NCBI GenBank assembly: GCA_910584475.1
Contig: CAJUBD010000012.1
Coordinates: 58,887 to 122,886, forward strand
Length of the DNA: 64,000 bases
Origin: an uncultured Treponema sp.
GTDB lineage: Bacteria; Spirochaetota; Spirochaetia; Treponematales; Treponemataceae
Reading direction: 5' to 3'
The stretch's first letter is position 1, and each line of letters starts with the position of its first letter. The notes below the pieces were generated by a model. The model saw only the letters and a program-made list of their open reading frames with translations. It did not search any database and was not told the origin of the DNA. The translations under genes were made by a program, and so were the position numbers. Of the stretch, positions 48,827-57,694 are shown one piece after another.

Positions 48827-50302
48827 ATGTCAGAGATGGCGGAGGCTATAAGAGAACTTATTGAGCAAAAAGGACTTTCGCCTGAGTCTGTCATGCTCAC
48901 GATTGAAAATATGCTTAAGGCTGCGTACAAGCGCACTTACGGCACAAATGCGAACGCGGTCGTCGTTTTTGAAAAGGACGAAAACGACATTCCAGTGGAC
49001 GTTACGATTTATTCGCGCAAGGAAGTGATCGACGGAGGCGAGGACATCGACGATGTTTTCGATCCTGTCATGGAGGTGCCGCTCGGATACGCGCGGAAGC
49101 TCAGTCCCGACTGCGAAATCGGCGACGAGCTTGACATTCCAGAAGACCCGAAGACGTTCGAGCGATCTTCGGTTTCCACGGGAAAGCAGACTGCGCATCA
49201 AGGCCTCAACGAAAGTTACAAGGACAATCTCTACAACGAATATAAGGACAAAGTTGGCGGAATCATAATCGGCTACTACCAGCGCGAGCGCAATGGAACG
49301 ATTTATGTGGACCTCGGAAAAATCGAAGGAGTGCTTCCGCAAAAATATCAGTCTCCGCGCGATCGTTGCGAAAAGGGCGACAGGATTCGCGCTTATGTAG
49401 CCGACATCTCCAAGAATGCAAACGGAATCCAGCTCATCCTTTCGCGCAGCGCGCCGGAACTTGTCCGCTCGATTTTGGAAACGGAAGTCCCCGAAATCGC
49501 CGATGGCAGCGTCGAGATAACGAAGATTGTGCGCGAGGCGGGCTACCGCACGAAAATCGCCGTTTCTTCGCAGCGCGAGGACATCGATCCTGTGGGCGCG
49601 TGCGTCGGCTTGAAAGGCGTGCGCATCCAAAACGTGATTCAAGAGTTGCTCGGCGAGAAAATCGATGTTTTGCGCTACGATTCGAATCCCGTGATTTTTA
49701 TCAAGAACGCGCTTTCTCCCGCGGAGATTTCTCGCGTGATAATTTTGGACGAAGACAAAAAGCAGGCTTTGGCAATCGCATCGGAAACGCAGTTTTCGCT
49801 CGCAATCGGAAAGCAGGGCTTGAACGTTCGTCTGGCGAACAGGCTTTGCGACTGGAGCATAGATGTCAAGACCGAAGAACAGGCGGCGGAAATGGATTTG
49901 AGCGAATTCACTTCCCGTCAGAACGCGCAGAATTTGTTCCGCGATGACGAAGACGAGATTGCGAAAATTTCCGCTTTGCCGGGCGTGGACGTGCGCGTGG
50001 CGGATTTGCTCAAGGCGGCGGGAATCGAAGATGTGAGCCAGTTCGTGGACAATTACGACTCGATTTCCGTGGAAGGCGTTTCCAAAGAAGACTTGGAAAA
50101 ATTGAACGCGCTTATAAACGAAAACATTGAATTCGTGGACGAAGAAGAAACGCCCGTTCAAGGCGAAACGGCGCAAGGTGAAAGCAATGCCGCTGACGAG
50201 GAAGAATATTTCTGCCCCGAATGCGGCGCGAAGATAACTCTCGACATGACACATTGTCCTAAGTGCGGTGTCGAATTTGAATTTCAAGAGGACGAGGAAT
50301 AG
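48827..50302 (+). CDS. nusA: Transcription elongation/termination factor NusA with C-terminal zinc ribbon
   Basis: 491 residues. Order: N-terminal RNA polymerase-binding domain (EMAEAIRELIEQKGLSPESV), S1 domain (IIIGYYQRERNGTIYVDLGK), two KH domains (GACVGLKGVRIQNVIQELLG; SLAIGKQGLNVRLANRLCDW), a helix-hairpin segment (LPGVDVRVADLLKAAGIEDV), then an acidic linker and an unusual C-terminal ribbon with CPEC and CPKC pairs ten residues apart. It sits between rimP and infB, the standard position. GGAGG precedes the ATG, supplied by the 3' border of the repeat element. Confidence 0.95.
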   Translation: MSEMAEAIRELIEQKGLSPESVMLTIENMLKAAYKRTYGTNANAVVVFEKDENDIPVDVTIYSRKEVIDGGEDIDDVFDPVMEVPLGYARKLSPDCEIGDELDIPEDPKTFERSSVSTGKQTAHQGLNESYKDNLYNEYKDKVGGIIIGYYQRERNGTIYVDLGKIEGVLPQKYQSPRDRCEKGDRIRAYVADISKNANGIQLILSRSAPELVRSILETEVPEIADGSVEITKIVREAGYRTKIAVSSQREDIDPVGACVGLKGVRIQNVIQELLGEKIDVLRYDSNPVIFIKNALSPAEISRVIILDEDKKQALAIASETQFSLAIGKQGLNVRLANRLCDWSIDVKTEEQAAEMDLSEFTSRQNAQNLFRDDEDEIAKISALPGVDVRVADLLKAAGIEDVSQFVDNYDSISVEGVSKEDLEKLNALINENIEFVDEEETPVQGETAQGESNAADEEEYFCPECGAKITLDMTHCPKCGVEFEFQEDEE

Positions 50303-50308
50303 GATTTG

Positions 50309-53113
50309 ATGGCGGAAGAAAGCGAAAAGAAAATCGCAGTGTTGCACAAAAAATCGGCGACTCAAAATGCACCCGAGAAAAAGCCGGGAGCGCAAGAAGT
50401 GCGCCCTCAAGGTGTCGCGGAAAAAAAGAAAAAAGTTGTCTTGGTAAAAAAGAAAGTGCAATCACAGTCGGGAGAAGCTACACAAGCGCAAAAATTGCGT
50501 CCGAAAGTTGTGGCGCAGCCTTCCGCCGAAGATTCCGAAGCGAAAAAGAATTTATCTGAAGAAATAGAAAAAAAGCCGCAGACGCAAGGTGCTCCAGAAC
50601 AGCAGCAGGCGAAGCCCGTCGTGCGAAAGCAAGTTCCGTTTGAATTGGTTTCGGCGCGTCCAAATGTCAAGGCAGGAAATCTCTCCGACCGTCCGAAAGG
50701 GCAGTGGAAAGGGCGAAACGGATTTGGCGGAAATCAAGGTCGTCCGCAGGGCTTTACCGGAGCGCAGGCTCGCGCAGGCTATCAAAACCGCGAGCGAGAC
50801 GGAAACCGTCAAGGATTTGTCCGTGGCGGACAGCAAGGCGGATTCTCAAGGCCAGGCGGCTTTAATCGAAACGGCGCACAAGGCGCGTCGGGCGGATTTT
50901 CTCGTCCGGGATTCGGCGGACGCCCTGGCTTTCAAGGCAGACCCGGATTTCAGGGCAGACCGGGATTTGGCTCCGGATTCAATTCTGGTTCGGATATGTC
51001 CTCGGCTGGAAAGCCATCTCAAGGTCAGCAGAAAAAATCATTCAAAGGAAAAAAGCAAGTCTATAGCCGAAAGGATAAGGAAGCCGCGTTTGACGAGGAC
51101 AAGTTCTACGAGACACAGCGCAAGGTGGAATCGAGCGTTTCCGTGGTGCCTTCAAAAATCGACATCATGGAAACTGTTTCGGTTCAGGACTTGGCGCGAA
51201 AGATGAATCTCAAGGCGAGCGAAATCATAGCGAAGCTTATGTCGATGGGACAGATGGTGACAATCACGCAATCCATTGACAGTGACACGGCGACGATTTT
51301 GGCGGCCGAATACAATTGCGAAGTCCATCTCGTGAGCCTTTATGATGAAACCGTAATCGCGAGCGACACTTCCAATGACGACAAGACTTTGCCGCGTCCT
51401 CCGATTGTAACTGTAATGGGACATGTCGACCACGGAAAGACAAAGACTCTCGATGCGATTCGAAAAAGCCATGTCGCGGAAGGCGAAGTCGGCGGAATCA
51501 CGCAGCACATCGGCGCGTATGTTGTGGAAGGCGAAAAAGGAAAAATCACGTTCCTTGACACTCCGGGGCATGAAGTGTTTACTATGATGCGAGCGCGCGG
51601 AGCGCAAATCACCGACATCGTTGTGCTTGTCGTGGCGGCGGACGATGGCGTTATGCCTCAGACTCTCGAAGCTATAAACCATGCAAAGGATGCGAAAGTT
51701 CCGATCATAGTCGCGGTGAACAAAATCGACAAACCCGACGCAAATCCCGAGCGAGTGCGCACTCAGCTTTCCGAACTTGGCCTCACTCCTGAAGATTGGG
51801 GCGGGGACACGCAGTATGTCAACATCAGTGCGCTAAAGGGGGAAGGAATTGACGACCTTTTGGACGCTATTCTTCTTCAGGCGGAAATGCTCGAACTCAA
51901 GGCGGTTTGGGATTGCCGTGCGCAAGGCAAGATTTTGGAAAGCCGAATCGACCAGGGTCGAGGCATTGTTTCATCAATCGTCGTGGAGCGCGGAACATTG
52001 CGGCAAGGCGATCCGTTTGTCGCGGGAATATATGCGGGAAAAATTCGCGCGATGTTCAATGACAAGGGAAAGCGAATTCAGGAAGCCACGCCCAGCATGC
52101 CTGTGGAAGTGATTGGAATCGAAGGAATGCCCAACGCCGGCGATCCTTTCCAAGTGACCGAAAGCGAAAAGGAAGCGCGCGCTTTTAGTGCCAAGCGTTT
52201 GGAACTCAAGAGATTGAAGGATGCCGAGACCGTAAAGAAAGTGACGCTCGACAACCTTTATCAGACTATAGATGATCATGAAGTGAAGGAACTAAAGGTC
52301 GTAATCAAGGCCGACTTGCAGGGAAGCGCGGAGGCACTCAAGATTTCGCTCGAAAAGCTCACTACCAAAGACATCCGCCTTGTGGTCATTCATTCTTCTG
52401 CGGGCGCGATCAACGAAAGCGACGTGATTTTGGCGGCCGCCGACGACAATGCGATTATCATCGGATTCAACGTTCGTCCTACTCCCAAGGCGAAACTTTT
52501 GGCGGAGCAGGAGAAAGTGGAAATCCGAAAGTACAGCATCATTTACGAAGCGGTGAACGAAATCAAAAGCGCGATGGAAGGAATGCTTTCGCCCGACACA
52601 AAAGAAAAAATCATCGGTACGGCGGAAGTGCAGAATACGTTCAAAGTTCCGAAAATCGGCACGATTGCCGGCTGTTATGTTTCCGACGGCTCAATCAAGC
52701 GCAGTTGCGGAGTGCGTCTCATACGCGAGGGAATCGTCATTTACACTGGCAAAATTTCCTCTCTCAAACGCTTCAAGGACGACGCGAAGGAAGTCGCGAA
52801 AGGATTTGAATGCGGCGTGGGGCTTGAGGATTGGCAGGACATCAAGTTGGGCGACCAAATCGAGGCGTTTGAATATGTGGAAGTGGCGCGAAAACTAGGC
52901 GATGAGAAAATCGACGACAAGGCAAAGAACGAAGCCGCCGCAAGCGAGCAGCGTTCTCAGGCGCAGGCAAAGGCAGAAGCCGCCGCCGCGATCGAGGCTG
53001 AGAAAATCGCGGCCGAAAAAGCCGCCGCCCGCGCAAAGAAGGAAGCCGCCGAAGCGCGACCCGGCGCACATGGAACGCGTCCGCAATCGGAAGGTGAGAA
53101 TGGGGCAGTATAG
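50309..53113 (+). CDS. infB: Translation initiation factor IF-2
   Basis: 935 residues. A variable N-terminal region includes a Gly/Arg/Phe-rich low-complexity tract at about residues 170-230 with repeats of GRPGFQGRPGF. The IF2-N-like helix DIMETVSVQDLARKMNLKAS follows, then the GTPase domain (GHVDHGKT, DTPGHE, NKID), domain II and the initiator-tRNA-binding C2 domain (VKRS-type CGVRLIREG). A highly charged Ala/Glu/Lys tail of about 65 residues follows the normal end. Start ATG 50309 is seven bases after the nusA stop; a TTG just before it is an alternative. It overlaps rbfA by 14 bases. Confidence 0.96.
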   Translation: MAEESEKKIAVLHKKSATQNAPEKKPGAQEVRPQGVAEKKKKVVLVKKKVQSQSGEATQAQKLRPKVVAQPSAEDSEAKKNLSEEIEKKPQTQGAPEQQQAKPVVRKQVPFELVSARPNVKAGNLSDRPKGQWKGRNGFGGNQGRPQGFTGAQARAGYQNRERDGNRQGFVRGGQQGGFSRPGGFNRNGAQGASGGFSRPGFGGRPGFQGRPGFQGRPGFGSGFNSGSDMSSAGKPSQGQQKKSFKGKKQVYSRKDKEAAFDEDKFYETQRKVESSVSVVPSKIDIMETVSVQDLARKMNLKASEIIAKLMSMGQMVTITQSIDSDTATILAAEYNCEVHLVSLYDETVIASDTSNDDKTLPRPPIVTVMGHVDHGKTKTLDAIRKSHVAEGEVGGITQHIGAYVVEGEKGKITFLDTPGHEVFTMMRARGAQITDIVVLVVAADDGVMPQTLEAINHAKDAKVPIIVAVNKIDKPDANPERVRTQLSELGLTPEDWGGDTQYVNISALKGEGIDDLLDAILLQAEMLELKAVWDCRAQGKILESRIDQGRGIVSSIVVERGTLRQGDPFVAGIYAGKIRAMFNDKGKRIQEATPSMPVEVIGIEGMPNAGDPFQVTESEKEARAFSAKRLELKRLKDAETVKKVTLDNLYQTIDDHEVKELKVVIKADLQGSAEALKISLEKLTTKDIRLVVIHSSAGAINESDVILAAADDNAIIIGFNVRPTPKAKLLAEQEKVEIRKYSIIYEAVNEIKSAMEGMLSPDTKEKIIGTAEVQNTFKVPKIGTIAGCYVSDGSIKRSCGVRLIREGIVIYTGKISSLKRFKDDAKEVAKGFECGVGLEDWQDIKLGDQIEAFEYVEVARKLGDEKIDDKAKNEAAASEQRSQAQAKAEAAAAIEAEKIAAEKAAARAKKEAAEARPGAHGTRPQSEGENGAV

Positions 53114-53474
53114 GCTTTTGAAACTAGGCGAGCAGATTCGCGGCGAAATCGCGACGATGCTTTTGCGCGGCGAAATAAAAGACCCGCGCGTTTCAAATTT
53201 TCTCACGATAAATCGCGTGGAAGTCGCCGCCGACCTCGCGCACGCCAAAGTCTATGTTTCCACTTTTATGAGCGAGTCGGAATTGGCTCGCGGAGTGGAA
53301 GGACTTTCGAGCGCGGCGGGCTACATTCAGTCCACAATCGCAAAGAAACTCACGATTCGCCAGTTTCCGCATCTGAATTTCATAGCCGACACTTCGATTC
53401 GCGATGGATTTGAGATGGTGAAAAAAATCGACGAGATCGTGAAGAATGATGAATCGAACGCAGGTAATAATTAA
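53100..53474 (+). CDS. rbfA: Ribosome-binding factor A
   Basis: 124 residues, binds and matures the 30S subunit. MGQYRLLKLGEQIRGEIATM and IKDPRVSNFLTINRVEVAAD are diagnostic, as is KLTIRQFPHLNFIADTSIRD near the end. Start ATG 53100 is preferred because AAGGTGAG lies directly upstream; an earlier in-frame ATG at 53070 lies deep inside infB. Its last 14 codons plus about 25 bases recur after the hicBA genes at 53889-53951. Confidence 0.93.
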   Translation: MGQYRLLKLGEQIRGEIATMLLRGEIKDPRVSNFLTINRVEVAADLAHAKVYVSTFMSESELARGVEGLSSAAGYIQSTIAKKLTIRQFPHLNFIADTSIRDGFEMVKKIDEIVKNDESNAGNN

Positions 53475-53490
53475 CGGGTAATAGGACAAT
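53427..53490 (+). repeat. Direct repeat flanking hicBA, left copy (rbfA 3' end)
   Basis: Contains ATCGACGAGATCGTGAAGAA, the rbfA stop region, and AGGTAATAATTAACGGGTAA followed by TAGGACAATT. About 80% identical to 53889-53951. Confidence 0.75.
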
Positions 53491-53529
53491 TTGGGGTTGT
53501 GTTTGCTTTTGATCTTTAAGGCGGGTGTT

Positions 53530-53718
53530 ATGTCGAAAAAATTTACTTGGTGGAAGGACGGCGATTTTTTTGTCGGGCATTTGGATTCTTTTCCGGATTA
53601 CGACACGCAGGGTGCGAGCCTTGACGAACTTAAGTCAAATTTGATTTCGCTTTATAACGATATTGCTTCCGATGAAATTCCGTTCATTCGGCATGCCGAC
53701 GTTTTGGAGATGGCGTGA
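53530..53718 (+). CDS. HicB-family antitoxin
   Basis: 62 residues. The compact sequence KFTWWKDGDFFVGHLDSFPD, then TQGASLDELKSNLISLYNDI, is the partial RNase H-like fold of small HicB antitoxins. AAGGCGGG lies upstream of the ATG. It precedes the hicA-like frame and overlaps it by four bases (GTGA), the reverse of the commonest order. The whole module sits between rbfA and truB, flanked by duplicated rbfA 3' sequence, which indicates later insertion. It is intact, unlike its partner. Confidence 0.82.
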   Translation: MSKKFTWWKDGDFFVGHLDSFPDYDTQGASLDELKSNLISLYNDIASDEIPFIRHADVLEMA

Positions 53719-53933
53719 AGCGAAGGAATTTGATAAAGCGTCTTGAAGAACTCGGATGCGTCTTGGTTCGGCACGGCGGAAACCACGATTGGTACACGAA
53801 CTACGAGACCAATGTATCCTAGCCTGTTCCGCGCCACAATGAAATCAGCGAAGGCTTGGCGAAAAAAATCATAAAGGTTCTTTCGTGAAATTGACGAAAT
53901 CGTGAAAAATGACGAGAAATTAGGTAATAAGTA
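53715..53933 (+). pseudogene. HicA toxin gene with an in-frame nonsense codon
   Basis: From GTG 53715 the frame reads VKRRNLIKRLEELGCVLVRH then GGNHDWYTNYETNVS, stops at TAG (53820-53822), and continues in the same frame with PVPRHNEISEGLAKKIIKVL. The HicA family normally has V/S-Q/x-PVPRH here, so the stop is one C-to-T change from a CAG glutamine codon. The catalytic histidine in GGNH is kept but the conserved second half is cut off, so the toxin should be inactive. Beyond HicA's natural end the frame runs into REIDEIVKNDEK, a copy of the RbfA tail, and ends at 53933. Confidence 0.82.
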
Positions 53934-53951
53934 ATGTGTAATAGGGCAATT
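53889..53951 (+). repeat. Direct repeat flanking hicBA, right copy
   Basis: Contains ATTGACGAAATCGTGAAAAA and AGGTAATAAGTAATGTGTAA followed by TAGGGCAATT; counterpart of 53427-53490. It joins directly to the truB start. Confidence 0.75.
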
Positions 53952-53955
53952 CGTA

Positions 53956-55077
53956 TTGAGTGAAATTGAAATTCCTGCAGACAAAAATCTGATCGTGCTT
54001 TTGGCGAAGCGGCCGGGCGTTACGAGTTTTTCTTCGCTGAAAATCGTAAAGAAAGTTTTGGGCACGAAAAAAATCGGTCACACTGGAACTCTCGACAGTT
54101 TCGCGCAAGGACTTTTGGTCTGTTGCGCGGGAGGACTCACGCGACTTGCAGGAAGCATAACCGAATTCGACAAGACTTATGAAGCCGTAATTGAATTTGG
54201 AATTGAAACCGACACTCTCGACCCGACTGGCGCAGTCGTAAAAAACGCGCCGCTTCCGACACTTTTTTCATTTCTAAAGTCGCTTGAAAAATTCCGAGGA
54301 AAATTAAAGCAAACGCCTCCAGCATTCAGCGCGATAAAAATCGGCGGCGAGCGCGCGAGCGACATTTTGAGAAAAGGCGGGGGCGTAGAAATTCCATGCC
54401 GCGAGATTTTCGTTTACGACTGGGAATTGAAGGAAGTCCAATTTGAAGACGATGAATTGAGGGCGGTTTCTTGTAAAACTTTCGGCGATGAATTTCGCAT
54501 TGAAGCTGAAAAAGATTTGTCGCGAAAAATAAAATTTGCCCGCGTGGAATTCCGCGTCAGCAAGGGCACTTACATTCGAAGCCTCGCGCACGACATCGGC
54601 GCGGATTGCAAAAGCGCGGCGCATCTTGCGGGGCTTTTGCGCACGAAAGTCGGCGCGTTCAGTTTGGGCGACGCGGCTTTGTGCGAAACCATCGCGCCTT
54701 TTACGATTCAAAATGTTGTGCGTGGACTTGAAAGTGATTCCGTCTCATGCGATGTGGATATGGATTTTGCCGCAAAAGAAATATTGCAAAAATCTCAAAG
54801 AATGTCGCCTGATTTGGCGCGAGCGTGCGGACTTGGCGTGGCAGTTTTGAAAGCGGAACGCACGGAAGATTTTTTTCACGGAAGGCCGATGAAAGAAAAT
54901 TGTTTCGTTTCATTGCAAAAGAACTTGCGGACAGATTGCGCGGCGAAAGAATTGGGCGATACAAAGGAAGCTTCTTTTGAAAGATATGCCGTGTTTTTGC
55001 GAAACGGCGAGTTTGTGGGCGTCGTGCAAAGGGGCTTCGGACATTTCAATTATGAATTTGTGATGGCGAAGGCATAG
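53956..55077 (+). CDS. truB: tRNA pseudouridine-55 synthase
   Basis: 373 residues, longer than the usual 290-310. Catalytic aspartate in IGHTGTLDSFAQGLL, followed by GGLTRLAGSITEFDKTYEAV and GTYIRSLAHDIGADCKSAAH, all TruB signatures. The C-terminal 100 residues extend past the core and include a possible RNA-binding end (YAVFLRNGEFVGVVQRGF). The only start in frame before the conserved region is TTG 53956, with a weak GGG upstream; after the hicBA insertion its upstream context is a copy of the original rbfA-truB junction. Confidence 0.92.
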   Translation: MSEIEIPADKNLIVLLAKRPGVTSFSSLKIVKKVLGTKKIGHTGTLDSFAQGLLVCCAGGLTRLAGSITEFDKTYEAVIEFGIETDTLDPTGAVVKNAPLPTLFSFLKSLEKFRGKLKQTPPAFSAIKIGGERASDILRKGGGVEIPCREIFVYDWELKEVQFEDDELRAVSCKTFGDEFRIEAEKDLSRKIKFARVEFRVSKGTYIRSLAHDIGADCKSAAHLAGLLRTKVGAFSLGDAALCETIAPFTIQNVVRGLESDSVSCDVDMDFAAKEILQKSQRMSPDLARACGLGVAVLKAERTEDFFHGRPMKENCFVSLQKNLRTDCAAKELGDTKEASFERYAVFLRNGEFVGVVQRGFGHFNYEFVMAKA

Positions 55078-55090
55078 CGGTGTAAAAAGT

Positions 55091-57151
55091 TTAGTCGTCG
55101 CCTTTGCTCGCGAGCATTTTCCTCATGTTCGCGAGAATGTCGGCGGCCTTTTTGTTGTCCACGACTTTCGAAGGCTCGTGGTACGCCACCAAGTTCGTGG
55201 GGATTTCGTCCAAAAATCTCGAAGGCTCGCACTCCGTGACGCTTTGCATTTTGCGACGTTTTTTGCACGATGAGATGAAAAGCTTTTCGCGCGCGCGGGT
55301 TATCGCCACATAAAAAAGGCGGCGCTCTTCTTCCACATTTTGCTCTCCTTCTTCGAGCGCGCGCGCGTGCGGAATGATTCCGTCCTCCGCGCCCGCGATG
55401 AAAACCACTGGGAATTCCAAGCCTTTCGACGCGTGGATTGTCATCAAATTCACCTTGCCCTTGTTTTCCTCTTCGTTGCCGTCGTCGCGGCTTAAAAGCG
55501 TGATTCGGTTCAAGTAATCGTAAAGGCTCGTTCCGCCCTCGTTGTCGGGATTGTTTTCCCACGCTTCGATTGAATGGATGAGGCTTTCGATGTTCATATA
55601 TTTGAAGCGGGCGGCTTTTTCGCTTTTCGGATTTTCCAAAATTAAAAAATCCCAATAGTTGATTTCTTCCACCAACGCGCGCACTTTTTTCGCGAGACCT
55701 TTTCCGCCGAGCATAGAAGAATGGCTTTCGATGATTTTCGTAAAGTCCTGCAAATCCGAAATCGACTTTTGCGGAAGGACGCTTTCTCCAAGCGTGAATT
55801 CTTCGAGCGACTTCATCGTTTGCCACAGAGACTTTTTTTCTGCGGCGGCGGCTTCGTTCAAAACGGAAAGCGTCGTGCGCCCGATTCCGCGCCGGGGCAC
55901 GTTTAGGATTCGCCGCAAGTTCACGTCGTCATCGTGGTTCGCAATTACGCGAAGATAGCTCAAAATGTCCTTGATTTCCTTCCGCTCGAAAAAACTCGTT
56001 CCTCCGCTCATCGTGTACGGAATGTTCGCTTCGAGAAACGCCTCTTCGATTTGGCGGCTCTGCGTGTTCGCCCGCATGAGCACTCCGAAATCGCCGTACT
56101 TCAGTCCTTCTTCCGCGCAAAGCCCTTGAATTGCTTCCGCGATGAAACTCGCTTCTTCGGTCTCGTTTTCCGGCATGAAAATTTCGATGGGCTTTCCCGA
56201 AACTTTCGAAGACCAAAGCTTTTTGTCCTTGCGGTTCGTGTTGTGGCTTATCACTCCGTTCGCCGCTTCCAAAATCGTTTCGGTGGAGCGGTAGTTGTGC
56301 TCGAGGCGGATTTCTTGAACGTCTGGAAAATCTTTTTCAAAGTTTACGATGTTCTGATAATCCGCGCCGCGCCAACTGTAGATTGACTGATCGTCGTCTC
56401 CTACAACCGCTATGTTTGCAACGCTTCGCGCGGCATTTTTGTTCGTTTGATTTCCTTTCGCCAAAAGCCGCATCATCTCGTATTGCTGGTGGCTCGTGTC
56501 CTGGAATTCGTCCACCATAATGTACTTGAAGCGCGAGCGGTATTTTTCGAGCGCGTCCGGGAATTCGCGGAAAATCCGTATTGGAAGAACTATCAAATCG
56601 TCGAAGTCCACGGCGTTGTAGAGGCGCAGTCCTTCTTGATAGGATTTGTAAAGTTCGCGGTACATGTCGTTTTCCGCCTTCCAATCTTTTCTTCCAGTCT
56701 TGATGTCGGAAAAAAGAATCGCGATTTTGTAGCAGTCGAGGGCATCGGCGGAAAATTTCAGTTCTCGTCCGCTTTCCTTTATCAGCGTGATTTTGTCGCT
56801 CTCGTCGTAAATCGTGAAATTCTCGCGCCAGCCGAGCCGCCCGATTTCCTGGCGCAGGATTTTCACTCCGAACGCGTGGAAAGTGGAAACGGTGAGGTTT
56901 TGCAATTTTTGCCCTGTGAGATCCTTTATGCGCCCTTCCATTTCCCTCGCCGCCTTGTTCGTGAAAGTGAGCGCGAGGATTTGGCTTTGCGGGATTCCTT
57001 TTTCAAGCATGTGAGCGATGCGGTAAGTGATGACGCGCGTCTTTCCGCTGCCCGCGCCCGCGATTATGAGAAGCGCGCCTTCGGTGGTCGTGACGGCGCG
57101 GAATTGTTCTGGATTTAGCTCGTCTTTCAAAGTTTCAAGGTTAAGCGACAT
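55091..57151 (-). CDS. UvrD/PcrA-type ATP-dependent DNA helicase
   Basis: Superfamily 1A 3'-5' helicase, 686 residues. Motifs: I GAGSGKTRVITYR; Ia TFTNKAAREME; II VDEFQDTSHQQYE; III VVGDDDQSIYSWRGA; IV LEHNYRSTETIL; V LMTIHASKGLEFPVVFIAG; VI YVAITRAREKL. Length and sequence fit PcrA/UvrD/Rep, acting in repair and replication-fork processing. The ATG at 57151 is exactly 6 bases after a TATACT box, so the mRNA is probably leaderless. It converges on truB with only 13 bases between. Confidence 0.93.
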   Translation of the reverse strand: MSLNLETLKDELNPEQFRAVTTTEGALLIIAGAGSGKTRVITYRIAHMLEKGIPQSQILALTFTNKAAREMEGRIKDLTGQKLQNLTVSTFHAFGVKILRQEIGRLGWRENFTIYDESDKITLIKESGRELKFSADALDCYKIAILFSDIKTGRKDWKAENDMYRELYKSYQEGLRLYNAVDFDDLIVLPIRIFREFPDALEKYRSRFKYIMVDEFQDTSHQQYEMMRLLAKGNQTNKNAARSVANIAVVGDDDQSIYSWRGADYQNIVNFEKDFPDVQEIRLEHNYRSTETILEAANGVISHNTNRKDKKLWSSKVSGKPIEIFMPENETEEASFIAEAIQGLCAEEGLKYGDFGVLMRANTQSRQIEEAFLEANIPYTMSGGTSFFERKEIKDILSYLRVIANHDDDVNLRRILNVPRRGIGRTTLSVLNEAAAAEKKSLWQTMKSLEEFTLGESVLPQKSISDLQDFTKIIESHSSMLGGKGLAKKVRALVEEINYWDFLILENPKSEKAARFKYMNIESLIHSIEAWENNPDNEGGTSLYDYLNRITLLSRDDGNEEENKGKVNLMTIHASKGLEFPVVFIAGAEDGIIPHARALEEGEQNVEEERRLFYVAITRAREKLFISSCKKRRKMQSVTECEPSRFLDEIPTNLVAYHEPSKVVDNKKAADILANMRKMLASKGDD

Positions 57152-57157
57152 TCGCAA

Positions 57158-57186
57158 AGTATAGCATTTTTTTCACTGATAGTGAA
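57158..57186 (-). promoter_or_regulatory. Leaderless promoter of the helicase gene
   Basis: On the minus strand TTCACT (57186-57181), 17 bases, TATACT (57163-57158), then TTGCGA and the ATG. The start codon coincides with the expected +1. Confidence 0.7.
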
Positions 57187-57281
57187 TAGGGGAGAGGCGG
57201 AATTCCGCAGATTGCCGGCGTTTTTTTTGTTTGGCGGAAAACGCGGTGATTTTTGACGGAGCGGCTGTGGGAAATGAATCG

Positions 57282-57313
57282 GAAAAAATTACATTGCGAA
57301 AAGAGACGCAATG
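57282..57313 (-). terminator. Intrinsic terminator of the XRE regulator gene
   Basis: On the minus strand CATTGCG pairs with CGCAATG around an 8-base loop, followed by TAATTTTTT. Confidence 0.7.
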
Positions 57314-57316
57314 CGT

Positions 57317-57673
57317 TCAGTCGGTTTCGGCGACATTTCGCTCCGCTCCTAAAAATTGTTGAATGTCGTTGGCGACTGAAAGCAGCAGGTTTCGCTGAGG
57401 GAGCGGCAGCGAGGAATATATGCGCAAGAGCCGCCTTTCGTTTTCCTTTGTACTTGCGGGCTGGAGAGAATCAGATTCGCCTGTGACAAGATATTCAACG
57501 CTCGTGTGCAGGGCTTTTGCAAGGCGGACGGCCACGTCGGCGGAAGGCATGCACGACTGGCTGCTGACATAACTGTCCAATGCGCGCTTCGTGATTTCCG
57601 CCTTCGCCGCCACCTCCTTGTTCGACAGTCCCGAAAACGCAATTTCCTCTCTCAATCTTGAACGAAAATTCAT
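57317..57673 (-). CDS. XRE-family transcriptional regulator
   Basis: 118 residues. Helix-turn-helix of the Cro/CI type at about residues 14-60: LSNKEVAAKAEITKRALDSY, VSSQSCMPSADVAVRLAKAL, then HTSVEYLVTGE, the classic XRE ending. The C-terminal half is a short helical region. Divergent from the glycosyltransferase gene, with operator-like palindromes in the shared intergenic region, so it very likely represses that promoter and itself. No Shine-Dalgarno is visible. Confidence 0.88.
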   Translation of the reverse strand: MNFRSRLREEIAFSGLSNKEVAAKAEITKRALDSYVSSQSCMPSADVAVRLAKALHTSVEYLVTGESDSLQPASTKENERRLLRIYSSLPLPQRNLLLSVANDIQQFLGAERNVAETD

Positions 57674-57694
57674 AGCGTATCAAAAATATCAAAA

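Noticed and set aside
48830..50461. 543-codon antisense frame opposite nusA
   Set aside because: Shadow of a clearly identified gene; no domain or ribosome binding site.
53820..53822. TAG in hicA considered as programmed recoding (pyrrolysine or readthrough)
   Set aside because: No supporting recoding signal is visible and the module shows other signs of decay; a simple nonsense mutation is the plainer reading.
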